Positions 7,552-13,182 of a stretch of 36,286 nucleotides of DNA are shown here, one piece after another. Under the pieces are notes generated by a model, which saw only the letters and a program-made list of their open reading frames with translations, did not search any database and was not told the DNA's origin. Position 1 is the stretch's first letter. Each line of letters starts with the position of its first letter. Location: the IMG/VR virus record IMGVR_UViG_3300042555_000104, positions 1 through 36,286 of that record. One strand, 5' to 3'. The position numbers were made by a program, and so were the translations under genes. Source of the stretch: a virus.

Positions 7552-9077
7552 TACGATCCCATCCAAGAAGTTGCAACCACGCCTCTGCCATTGTACGCTC
7601 GGCGCTGCGTGGATTCACGCGCCTCACGGTGGGCTACTGGGAAGGCAAACGTGACGCAAATAGCGTCAGCCGCGTCAGGCGAGGCCAATCCGCGTGCCTT
7701 CATGTCCTTTTTCGACTCCAAAAAGATAGTCCCTTTGGAGTCGGGCTTCATCATAGGCGAAATTAAATCAGTTTTAAGAAACCTGTCAAGCGGGATTGAA
7801 GCAGTTTTCAGCCAATCCTTCATTTTGCCCCACATTTCGGCCCTTTTATTGCCATACATGATGGGGTTCATGGACTTATTACCAAAGTTAATGCCCTTGA
7901 CCTTGTAGCGCTGCTCTTTCAAGCGATCCACAATACCTGCCCCTAGCCCGCCTTCGTCAATCACAACCAGCGCGGGCTTATATTCTTCAATCGCTTCGAT
8001 CACATGGCCCACGACAGTCATGGTGTCGTCGCCTCTGTGGCGCTGTATAGCAATAATGTCCCGCCCTTGGCGCACGGCAATAACTGTTGCATCCGCGCCA
8101 AAGCGTGCTGGGTCTACGCCGATCACGATGGGTGCTGACTGGTCTTGGTACTTAGGACGTTTCATCGCCTCGTCTACCAGACTTGCCGAAATGAACTGAT
8201 CGTCGCCTTCCGAGGGAAACTGACCGTACACCTCAACGTGCGCCTGTGATGAGTCAGCGCCGTATTCGTCGATAATCTGCTGGTAGACCTGTTTGTCCGT
8301 CCCTTCGACCGTGCGCGCGTCCACCACCTTGGTCGTCCAGAACTCGCGTTTGCTGTTAAACGCTTCGTAGAAGTACCCAGTGTTGCGCCGTGGGTTGGAA
8401 AACGCCATCCAGAAGCGGTTAGGCGTGTTCTCTGTAAAGAATCCGGACGTCACCGCCCAGATGCTGTCGTCAATACCTGACGCTTCGTCAAACACGACCA
8501 GCACACCGTCAAAGTTGTGGACACCCGCGTAAGCGTCGGGATTCTCCGCTGACCAGAGCCTGCCTTCCACACCCCAGTAGCGTGTGCCTTTCTTAAGATC
8601 ACGCTCGACTAATTCCGTGAGCCACTTGGCGGGCATCAGCCGTGTGGCTGACACTTCAAACCAATGGCTGTTGAGCGCCATCGCCAGCCACTTGGTAATC
8701 TCGGCCCATGTGACTGACCGGAGCTGCGACTCACTGTTGGCTGAAATGATGGTCGTCGAACCAATGCGTGTGGTCAGCATCCAGATCGTGATCCAACTGA
8801 CCAGTGCCGACTTACCAATACCACGGCCAGATGACACGGCGTGGCGTAAGGTGTTGAAATCTAGCTGGCCTTTGTTCTGGGTGATGTGGTCGGCGATGGT
8901 TTGGAGGACTTCACGCTGCCATTTGCGTGGGCCTTTGAAATGCTCCAGCGGTGTGCCAGGCTGACCCCAAGGAAAGGCGAACATCACAAACGCCAAGGGG
9001 TTGTCCTTGATCGCTGGCGCCCACAATCTGGCCATCAACTCCTGTTCGTCTTCAGCGCTGTATATGGTCGATTGCAT
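7551..9077 (-). CDS. terL: Terminase large subunit
   Basis: This is the packaging ATPase/nuclease motor, 508 residues. A Walker A-type loop SSGRGIGKS lies at 82-90 and Walker B VLVVFDEAS at 192-200. The C-terminal RNase H-like nuclease shows IGVDPARFGAD (D322), VVIDEGG (D374) and SPDAADA (D468/D471) as the expected acidic triad. It would pump the genome through the portal and cut DNA at the end of packaging. The start (MQSTIYSAEDE) overlaps the end of the small-terminase gene by 26 bases, so the two are translationally linked. Confidence 0.95.
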   Translation of the reverse strand: MQSTIYSAEDEQELMARLWAPAIKDNPLAFVMFAFPWGQPGTPLEHFKGPRKWQREVLQTIADHITQNKGQLDFNTLRHAVSSGRGIGKSALVSWITIWMLTTRIGSTTIISANSESQLRSVTWAEITKWLAMALNSHWFEVSATRLMPAKWLTELVERDLKKGTRYWGVEGRLWSAENPDAYAGVHNFDGVLVVFDEASGIDDSIWAVTSGFFTENTPNRFWMAFSNPRRNTGYFYEAFNSKREFWTTKVVDARTVEGTDKQVYQQIIDEYGADSSQAHVEVYGQFPSEGDDQFISASLVDEAMKRPKYQDQSAPIVIGVDPARFGADATVIAVRQGRDIIAIQRHRGDDTMTVVGHVIEAIEEYKPALVVIDEGGLGAGIVDRLKEQRYKVKGINFGNKSMNPIMYGNKRAEMWGKMKDWLKTASIPLDRFLKTDLISPMMKPDSKGTIFLESKKDMKARGLASPDAADAICVTFAFPVAHREARESTQRRAYNGRGVVATSWMGS

Positions 9078-9489
9078 GGATTTGTGGTTCTATGATGTTG
9101 GCGTCTTCAACTGTCAGCGCTCGTTTGGTTGCCTCGGCCAGTGCGCCAGTGATTGAGATGCGCTGATCAACTTCGACAGATATGGCCTGCTTGGCCACCC
9201 AGCCGTGTTGATGTTTGAGGATTTCTAACGCTGCCTTAGCGTCGCCGTTGAGGGCGGCTTGGTGCATGACTTTGGACAATTCAATCTCGCCATCCGCTTT
9301 GCCCTTCTGCGCGGCGAGTTCCACCACGGGGTCAAGTTGCGTGAGTTGTCTATATTCAATAGGCAGCATGCCCGCTGCTAAGGCTAAGGCGTCGCCCTTG
9401 AGGCCCAGTTTGGCCGCGTCATATACCGCCTTCAAGCGCGATTCTGTCGCTTCGACCTTGCGCGGTGTAAATGGAATCGAATGGAACAT
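9052..9489 (-). CDS. terS: Terminase small subunit
   Basis: The 145-residue protein is encoded directly upstream of large terminase. The N-terminal third contains a helix-turn-helix-like stretch (GLKGDALALAAGMLPIEYRQ, about 29-48), followed by helices for oligomerisation (GEIELSKVMHQAALNGDAKA) and the segment LEILKHQHGW. This pattern is common in small terminases that recognise the packaging site. GGAG lies five bases before the ATG. It is the first gene of the late unit, next to the iteron-rich region, which could also hold the pac site. Confidence 0.85.
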   Translation of the reverse strand: MFHSIPFTPRKVEATESRLKAVYDAAKLGLKGDALALAAGMLPIEYRQLTQLDPVVELAAQKGKADGEIELSKVMHQAALNGDAKAALEILKHQHGWVAKQAISVEVDQRISITGALAEATKRALTVEDANIIEPQIHAIDHIQR

Positions 9490-9519
9490 GTGTTCTCCAT
9501 GCTTTTTGCACGTGGTGCG

Positions 9520-9549
9520 AGTTTACAACAAAAAATAAAAATTCTGTAA
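9520..9549 (-). promoter_or_regulatory. Candidate late promoter before small terminase
   Basis: On the minus strand TTACAG (9549-9544) is followed after 18 bases by TAAACT (9525-9520), in a T-rich spacer. Initiation would fall about 25 bases before the small-terminase ATG. The match to sigma-70 is fair, not strong. Confidence 0.4.
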
Positions 9550-9746
9550 GAAAAAAAATTGTTTGCGAACGCTACGTTTTTGCTGGCCCTATGCGCTCGG
9601 CCCTACCCCCTCCCCCCTCAATGCACCTGGTCATTTTGGCCGGTTATGTGTGCCAATGTGAGTCATGGCCACAAAGCCGCGCGGCATTTTGCAGCGTGCG
9701 TGTGAGTCATTGTGAGTCATGGTTTTGCAAGTCGCATGGCACATGT

Positions 9747-9793
9747 GTGAGTCATTGTGAGTCATGACTTTTTAATGACTCACAATGACTCAC
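9747..9793. repeat. Perfect 19-bp inverted repeat, 9-base loop
   Basis: The left arm GTGAGTCATTGTGAGTCAT (9747-9765) is the exact reverse complement of 9775-9793. The loop is GACTTTTTA. Both arms consist of two iterons. It could form a cruciform, or a strong RNA hairpin in either direction. No T-tract follows it, so a simple intrinsic terminator is unlikely. Confidence 0.93.
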
Positions 9794-9824
9794 GCGGAAA
9801 AGTAGCAAACTTTGTGTTTTCAGT

Positions 9825-9950
9825 TTGTGGGTGCTTGTGGGTGCTTGTGAGCCGCTTTTCAGTCGCGGCCAAAACGGTGAACTTACACCTACCTTACAAC
9901 ATACATATTTTTTTTGAGTAGTTAGAAAATACAACCCACATTAACCCACA
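9825..9950. repeat. TTGTGGGTGC tandem and inverted AACCCACA pair
   Basis: TTGTGGGTGC occurs at 9825-9834 and 9835-9844, followed by the degenerate TTGTGAGCCG. AACCCACA occurs at 9933-9940 and 9943-9950. Both pairs repeat every 10 bases, and the two pairs are in opposite orientation (TGTGGGT core). They flank an A/T-rich stretch at 9900-9930. Confidence 0.75.
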
Positions 9951-10029
9951 AATAGCCGCAAGGCTTATTGCATAAGGCTTTGCGCGTGAGTCATTGAGGC
10001 ACGTTTTCGCTACACACACGCGACACACT

Positions 10030-10098
10030 TTGACACACACTTTATGCAATTTGTGCATAACGTCAAAAAAGTATTGTGTAGCGTATATACACTATGCT
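10030..10098 (+). promoter_or_regulatory. Early promoter region with TTATGCA dyad
   Basis: A perfect -35 hexamer TTGACA lies at 10030-10035, but only a poor -10 lies at standard distance. Downstream are TATATA (10084-10089) and TATGCT (10093-10098), which could serve as -10 elements with weak -35 partners. The dyad TTATGCA-5-TGCATAA (10042-10060) is a likely operator. The exact promoter is uncertain, but one is required here for the plus-strand genes from 10163. Confidence 0.45.
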
Positions 10099-10162
10099 AA
10101 CATGCGTTACCGCATTGAAAAACGACGCGGTAAAACCTAACCTACAGTAAAGGGCAAACATC

Positions 10163-10357
10163 ATGCAAATTGTTAACACTAAAACCGGCGTTACATATAC
10201 GACGCGCACGCATTTTGAACGCGGCATTTTTGTGAGCATTGTCACACGTCGCGAAAACAATACTGAACGACTAACAAGCCGCGAGAAACACGCGACACGC
10301 GCCGCCGCGTACCGTTACGCCGTGACCATGGCCAAGTCTCAAGCCGCAAGGGGTTAA
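10163..10357 (+). CDS. Small basic early protein, 64 aa
   Basis: This is the first gene of the early plus-strand cluster. AAAGGG lies eight bases before the ATG. The product begins MQIVNTKTGVTYTTRT, a beta-rich start, and has an Arg/Ala-rich helix at the C-terminus (EKHATRAAAYRYAVTMAK). It is basic, unlike most of its neighbours, so nucleic-acid contact is possible. I do not recognise a family. Confidence 0.7.
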   Translation: MQIVNTKTGVTYTTRTHFERGIFVSIVTRRENNTERLTSREKHATRAAAYRYAVTMAKSQAARG

Positions 10358-10359
10358 TT

Positions 10360-10587
10360 ATGAAAAGTACACGCGCCGAGTATTTAAACTTTTTTGCTAA
10401 TTGGTTGCATTACCAATTTCCGCGCAACGCCGATATTGTGCGCAACACGCTAATTATTCGCGAAGTGCAAAAGATTGTTGACAGCGATAGCGAAGCGGCT
10501 TATTGGGGAGACCGTGATTGTTGGACAATGCACGACCTTGCCAACAAGCAAATTCAATCACGCGCTATTGAAGGGGTGACGGCATGA
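10360..10587 (+). CDS. Unrecognised early protein, 75 aa
   Basis: AAGGGG seven bases upstream precedes ATG 10360, two bases after the previous stop. The product starts MKSTRAEYLNFFANWLHY and looks all-helical with several Trp/Tyr residues. No motif or membrane segment is evident. Its stop overlaps the next ATG (ATGA at 10584), so it is co-translated. Confidence 0.7.
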   Translation: MKSTRAEYLNFFANWLHYQFPRNADIVRNTLIIREVQKIVDSDSEAAYWGDRDCWTMHDLANKQIQSRAIEGVTA

Positions 10588-10721
10588 ACTACTACAACGC
10601 CGGCCACTCTAAAGGCACTATTTGCGTGTTGCGTCAATGCGGCGGCACTTGGCACGCCTTGGCCTTACCCGTTACCGCATGGCGCGAATACAACGGCGCC
10701 TTTTCAATCTGGAGACCATAA
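10584..10721 (+). CDS. Very small early protein, 45 aa
   Basis: The frame starts at the ATG inside the previous stop (ATGA) and gives MNYYNAGHSKGTICVLRQCG..., ending FSIWRP. It has two Cys (14, 19) and many aromatic residues. No hydrophobic segment is long enough to span a membrane. Tight coupling and packing support it; the function is unknown. Confidence 0.6.
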   Translation: MNYYNAGHSKGTICVLRQCGGTWHALALPVTAWREYNGAFSIWRP

Positions 10722-10724
10722 GCC

Positions 10725-10859
10725 ATGACTTATTCACTCACTTTTTGGTCTGCTCAATGGTGCTGGGTTATCTGGTGCAATGGCGTCATGGTTGAACGCT
10801 TTAAAGCTAAAAAACTGTCAACGGCTCAAAAACGCCTCAATAAATACTTGGAGAACTGA
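10725..10859 (+). CDS. Trp-rich mini-protein, 44 aa
   Basis: The frame MTYSLTFWSAQWCWVIWCNG has four Trp within ten residues, then a basic helix (ERFKAKKLSTAQKRLNK). It reads like an amphipathic, possibly membrane-surface peptide. It starts three bases after the upstream stop, with a GGAGA site. No family is recognised. Confidence 0.58.
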   Translation: MTYSLTFWSAQWCWVIWCNGVMVERFKAKKLSTAQKRLNKYLEN

Positions 10860-10860
10860 A

Positions 10861-10953
10861 ATGCAAAAACTTTACGACATTGCAGCCGCCGTGGCCATTG
10901 GCTTACTTTTAACCGTGGGCGCCTTGGCCTACTTTGACATTCTTTGGAGTTAA
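10861..10953 (+). CDS. Single-TM micropeptide, 30 aa
   Basis: The product is one predicted transmembrane helix (about residues 7-24, DIAAAVAIGLLLTVGALAYF) with short polar ends. TTGGAGAAC just upstream gives a good ribosome site, and the start is one base after the previous stop. Its location among early genes suggests membrane targeting of the host, for example superinfection exclusion, but nothing in the sequence proves it. Confidence 0.62.
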   Translation: MQKLYDIAAAVAIGLLLTVGALAYFDILWS

Positions 10954-10955
10954 TC

Positions 10956-11288
10956 ATGTATCAAACAATCAACACCGTTTCTAATTTCCGCGACGAATTC
11001 CGTGCATGCGGCCGCGTTGACCAATTCTCTTATGAAGGGCTTGGCATTCTGTACGCCTATTTTGAAGAATATGAAAACGACACGGGCGAATCAGTTGAAC
11101 TTGACGTTATCGCTATTTGTTGCGACTTTAGCGAAGACTCTTACGAAAACATTGCAGATCAATACGGCATTGAGTTAGACCTTGAAATGGACGAAGACTA
11201 TCAAAAACAACAAGTAATTGAGCATTTAGAGGGTGAGGGCGCCTATGTAGGCGACTCAATCAACGGCATTATTTATAGGAATTTTTAA
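10956..11288 (+). CDS. Highly acidic early protein, 110 aa
   Basis: The start chosen is ATG 10956 (MYQTINTVSNFRDEF), with GGAG six bases upstream; a TTG four codons earlier lies inside that site. About 26 Asp/Glu face 5 Lys/Arg. The middle segment IAICCDFSEDSYENIADQYG and the end GIIYRNF recall a widespread phage/plasmid protein type of unknown function whose C-terminus ends in 'xVIxxNF'. The charge would suit a DNA mimic (as in T7 Ocr), but that is inference. Confidence 0.75.
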   Translation: MYQTINTVSNFRDEFRACGRVDQFSYEGLGILYAYFEEYENDTGESVELDVIAICCDFSEDSYENIADQYGIELDLEMDEDYQKQQVIEHLEGEGAYVGDSINGIIYRNF

Positions 11289-11290
11289 CC

Positions 11291-11485
11291 ATGAAAAAAT
11301 ATCAAGTTCAATACGTGCGTATTGAGCATCAAGTTTATTTTCTTGAGGTAGAGGCCGAAGACGAAGAACACGCCGAAAGTGTCGCGGCCATTGAGTTCAC
11401 GGGCAGCGAAGACTACGAAGTAGTTCACGCCGAAGAATTCATTAACCAAGTTGACGAAGTAGAGGCCGCACATGAAAACGTCTGA
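11291..11485 (+). CDS. Extremely acidic small protein, 64 aa
   Basis: MKKYQVQYVRIEHQVYFLEV is followed by a run of Glu/Asp (18 acidic against 3 basic residues overall). The pattern suggests a beta hairpin, an acidic helix (EDEEHAESVAAIEF) and a second strand, like small ferredoxin-like folds. A DNA-mimic or host-inhibitor role is possible. It starts three bases after the previous stop and overlaps the next gene by 14 bases. Confidence 0.7.
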   Translation: MKKYQVQYVRIEHQVYFLEVEAEDEEHAESVAAIEFTGSEDYEVVHAEEFINQVDEVEAAHENV

Positions 11486-11678
11486 ACGATTCGCCCTTGA
11501 CGAATGGCTTTTTCAATACCCTAAAGAGGCCAAGTTTGACGACGTGCTTTACTTGTTGTTAGACGATAACGACGAAACGGTAGTGCCTTGGCACTTGCCG
11601 GCCATGCCACGGCGCGAAGTCGCGCAAAGCATTTCAAACACTCAAGTTCACTTTGCAACCGTAACGGGAGAGAGATAA
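11472..11678 (+). CDS. Unrecognised early protein, 68 aa
   Basis: The start ATG lies inside the end of the preceding gene, with GAGG upstream. The sequence begins MKTSERFALDEWLFQYPKEA, and FDDVLYLLLDDNDE forms an acidic segment in the middle. It resembles small regulatory or inhibitor proteins only in size. No motif is recognised. Confidence 0.65.
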   Translation: MKTSERFALDEWLFQYPKEAKFDDVLYLLLDDNDETVVPWHLPAMPRREVAQSISNTQVHFATVTGER

Positions 11679-11681
11679 ACC

Positions 11682-11864
11682 ATGAAAACATTAACTTTTC
11701 TTTTTGAATACTACGAAAACACTAACGACGAATGGCATGCTGAGTTTGCGGAATATGCGGCGCAAACCATGCCGCAAGCTGAAAATGATCTATTTGCCGA
11801 TTATCCAGAGGCGCGAATTATTAACCGATACGTGGCCGCGCGTGACGTAGAGGTGCCCGCATGA
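11682..11864 (+). CDS. Acidic early protein, 60 aa
   Basis: MKTLTFLFEYYENTNDEWHA leads into an Ala/Glu-rich helix and ends in a mixed strand. There are 12 acidic against 4 basic residues. GGGAGA precedes the ATG by about eight bases, and the stop overlaps the next start (ATGA). The function is unknown. Confidence 0.66.
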   Translation: MKTLTFLFEYYENTNDEWHAEFAEYAAQTMPQAENDLFADYPEARIINRYVAARDVEVPA

Positions 11865-12067
11865 CTTACGAAGTGCAAACCCTTACTTATCCCGACACAT
11901 GGGAGAACACATGGTCAGACTCATTAGACGACACGCCCGTAACGTTTGCCACTTATGAGGCAGCAAAGGCAGAACTAGAAGACCATTTGCGCGCCATGGC
12001 CTACGCCGTAAAGCAAGGCCATTTAGAAGACTACAACGCCGCCGACTATAGGATTAAAAAACTATGA
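11861..12067 (+). CDS. Unrecognised early protein, 68 aa
   Basis: The product begins MTYEVQTLTYPDTWENTWSD and contains a likely helix (ATYEAAKAELEDHLRAMAYA). The composition is acidic-neutral with several Trp/Tyr. Both ends overlap their neighbours by ATGA, so it is translated in a chain. No family is recognised. Confidence 0.66.
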   Translation: MTYEVQTLTYPDTWENTWSDSLDDTPVTFATYEAAKAELEDHLRAMAYAVKQGHLEDYNAADYRIKKL

Positions 12068-12279
12068 CTCATTACGACCGCACAAAAATAACCTTTCACC
12101 GTGGCAATGCGTTCACGCCTGAGGGCATTGAGGCCGAGCCGTTCGCTACGGTGACCATTAATGACATTGTAGGCCGCGAGTTAATCGAGTCTATTTGCGC
12201 GCTCATGCGCGACCACGTACACGCGGCACATGCCGATTTTTGCAACATCAAAATTTCAACCGAAGACTGGGATGTATAA
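12064..12279 (+). CDS. Unrecognised early protein, 71 aa
   Basis: MTHYDRTKITFHRGNAF leads to a strand-helix-strand arrangement (FATVTINDIVGRELIESICA, then MRDHVHAAHADFCNI). Six His residues are scattered through it; no metal motif is clear. It is coupled to the upstream gene by ATGA and ends one base before the next ATG. Confidence 0.66.
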   Translation: MTHYDRTKITFHRGNAFTPEGIEAEPFATVTINDIVGRELIESICALMRDHVHAAHADFCNIKISTEDWDV

Positions 12280-12280
12280 C

Positions 12281-12694
12281 ATGATTACTTTTGAACACCA
12301 CGGCATAACCGTAAAATGCAAACCTGAGCGCGCCATGCAATACCGCGCGGCCATTGACAAACCGGCCAAAGCCAAAACAGTTGGCGAAAAGCGCGACTAC
12401 CCGAAGTGGAATCCCACAATGTCAACCGGCGACTATCTGCGCGCCTACATCAAACTGAATGAGCGCCGCCGCATGATTGAATGCGGCCACGCATGCGCCA
12501 ACTACGACGCCGTGCCCACAATGTACGACGGCAGCACGCCTGAAGTGTTAGAGGAACTTGACGCCGATTATGTAGCGCCGCCGCCCAAGGCGCGCAAAAT
12601 CACGCCCAAGCAAGCCATTGTGCAAGCCCTTGACGCCCTCAAAGCCGGCGACGTAGACACGGCTCAATGTATTCTGACGGAGGCGCTGAAATGA
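12281..12694 (+). CDS. Unrecognised early protein, 137 aa
   Basis: The start chosen is ATG 12281 (MITFEHHGITVKCKPERA), directly after the previous stop; an earlier in-frame ATG would overlap 50 bases of the upstream gene. This is the largest early protein. It has a central basic part (EKRDYPKWNPT, NERRRMIECGH), a Pro-rich linker (YVAPPPKARK) and a C-terminal helical hairpin (AIVQALDALKAGDVDTAQCI). The architecture suggests two domains joined by a linker. The function is unknown. Confidence 0.68.
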   Translation: MITFEHHGITVKCKPERAMQYRAAIDKPAKAKTVGEKRDYPKWNPTMSTGDYLRAYIKLNERRRMIECGHACANYDAVPTMYDGSTPEVLEELDADYVAPPPKARKITPKQAIVQALDALKAGDVDTAQCILTEALK

Positions 12695-12891
12695 TCTTAA
12701 TTCACGCGGAAAATAGGGCGTTGACATTTAACGGCGACTCACAATCGGCGTTAGCTTTGGTTAACTCTATCAGAGACGCCTACGGCCATGACGAAATGCC
12801 CAAGTTATTAAATGACTTTATTTTTAACATTGAGGCGGCCTTGCAAGACGCGGGCGTCTTAGACGAATGGTTTTCGGAGGTAACACTATGA
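12691..12891 (+). CDS. Unrecognised early protein, 66 aa
   Basis: The ATG overlaps the upstream stop (ATGA), with GGAGG nine bases before it. The product begins MILIHAENRALTFNGDSQSA and is mainly helical and acidic in its second half. No motif is seen. Its own stop overlaps the next start. Confidence 0.65.
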   Translation: MILIHAENRALTFNGDSQSALALVNSIRDAYGHDEMPKLLNDFIFNIEAALQDAGVLDEWFSEVTL

Positions 12892-13091
12892 CTCACCCAG
12901 TAATAGCCGAAGCATTGGCACCGTTTAGGCCGTTGACCTATACCGAGCATTATTACATTGACTTAGGCTACCGGCATGAGTTAGGCAAGGCCGAAGAATA
13001 CGAATACAAGGCGGCCATGGCCGAAGGACAAGAGGCGCGTCGCCTTATGAATCGGGGTGCTTTGGAGGCCATGTCACGATGGTGCTACTAA
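12888..13091 (+). CDS. Unrecognised early protein, 67 aa
   Basis: MTHPVIAEALAPFRPLTYTE is followed by a helical segment rich in Glu, Arg and Ala, ending AMSRWCY. GGAGG nine bases upstream supports ATG 12888. It is the last sizeable gene of the early unit; a 19-codon hydrophobic frame overlaps its 3' end. Confidence 0.65.
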   Translation: MTHPVIAEALAPFRPLTYTEHYYIDLGYRHELGKAEEYEYKAAMAEGQEARRLMNRGALEAMSRWCY

Positions 13092-13138
13092 TCGCGGTTA
13101 TACTGGCCGCGCTACTGGCCATTCTCCTTGATCTGTAG
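13079..13138 (+). CDS. Possible 19-aa hydrophobic micropeptide
   Basis: The frame MVLLIAVILAALLAILLDL consists of hydrophobic residues except for one Asp near the end. It overlaps the preceding gene by 13 bases, and GGAGG lies about 11 bases upstream. The stop is 18 bases before the terminator hairpin. The length is close to the minimum membrane span. Chance is possible for so short a frame, but composition and placement are suggestive. Confidence 0.42.
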   Translation: MVLLIAVILAALLAILLDL

Positions 13139-13155
13139 CGTTGCCACACCTCACA

Positions 13156-13182
13156 AGCCCCTAGCAATAGGGGCTTTTTTTT
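13156..13182 (+). terminator. Strong intrinsic terminator of the early unit
   Basis: The stem AGCCCCTA (13156-13163), loop GCAA and arm TAGGGGCT (13168-13175) are followed by an eight-base T run, a textbook rho-independent terminator for plus-strand transcription. On the minus strand no T run follows the hairpin, so its effect on the converging replication unit, whose last codon abuts it at 13182, is uncertain. Confidence 0.93.

Larger units (their letters stand above)
9658..9994. repeat. Eight GTGAGTCAT iterons
   Basis: Plus-orientation copies are at 9658-9666, 9702-9710, 9712-9720, 9747-9755, 9757-9765 and 9986-9994. Inverted copies are at 9775-9783 and 9785-9793. Pairs are spaced exactly 10 bases apart, about one helical turn. 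The core TGAGTCA is itself a palindrome with a central G. An array of this kind suggests cooperative binding of a dimeric protein. Confidence 0.92.
9490..10162. other. Non-coding control region, candidate replication origin / pac region
   Basis: These 673 bases have no convincing gene on either strand. They lie between the divergent late (minus) and early (plus) units. The region holds eight copies of GTGAGTCAT, a perfect 19-bp hairpin, 10-bp-period GTGGGT repeats in both orientations, A/T runs (9532-9560, 9905-9918), a pyrimidine run (9601-9618), the TTATGCA dyad and promoter-like elements. Iterons at helical spacing plus AT-rich DNA are typical of initiator-bound origins. A pac site or operator array would look similar. 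The function is inferred. Confidence 0.6.

Noticed and set aside
9747-9793. Intrinsic terminator of the late or early unit
   Set aside because: No T run follows the hairpin on either strand; the T-rich part is the loop.
9471-9934. Open frames of 60-98 codons across the iteron region
   Set aside because: They are made of the repeats themselves (repeating SHCES-like peptides), without ribosome sites or gene-like composition.
9658-9994. CRISPR array
   Set aside because: Repeats are only 9-20 bases, irregularly spaced and partly inverted; no regular spacers exist.
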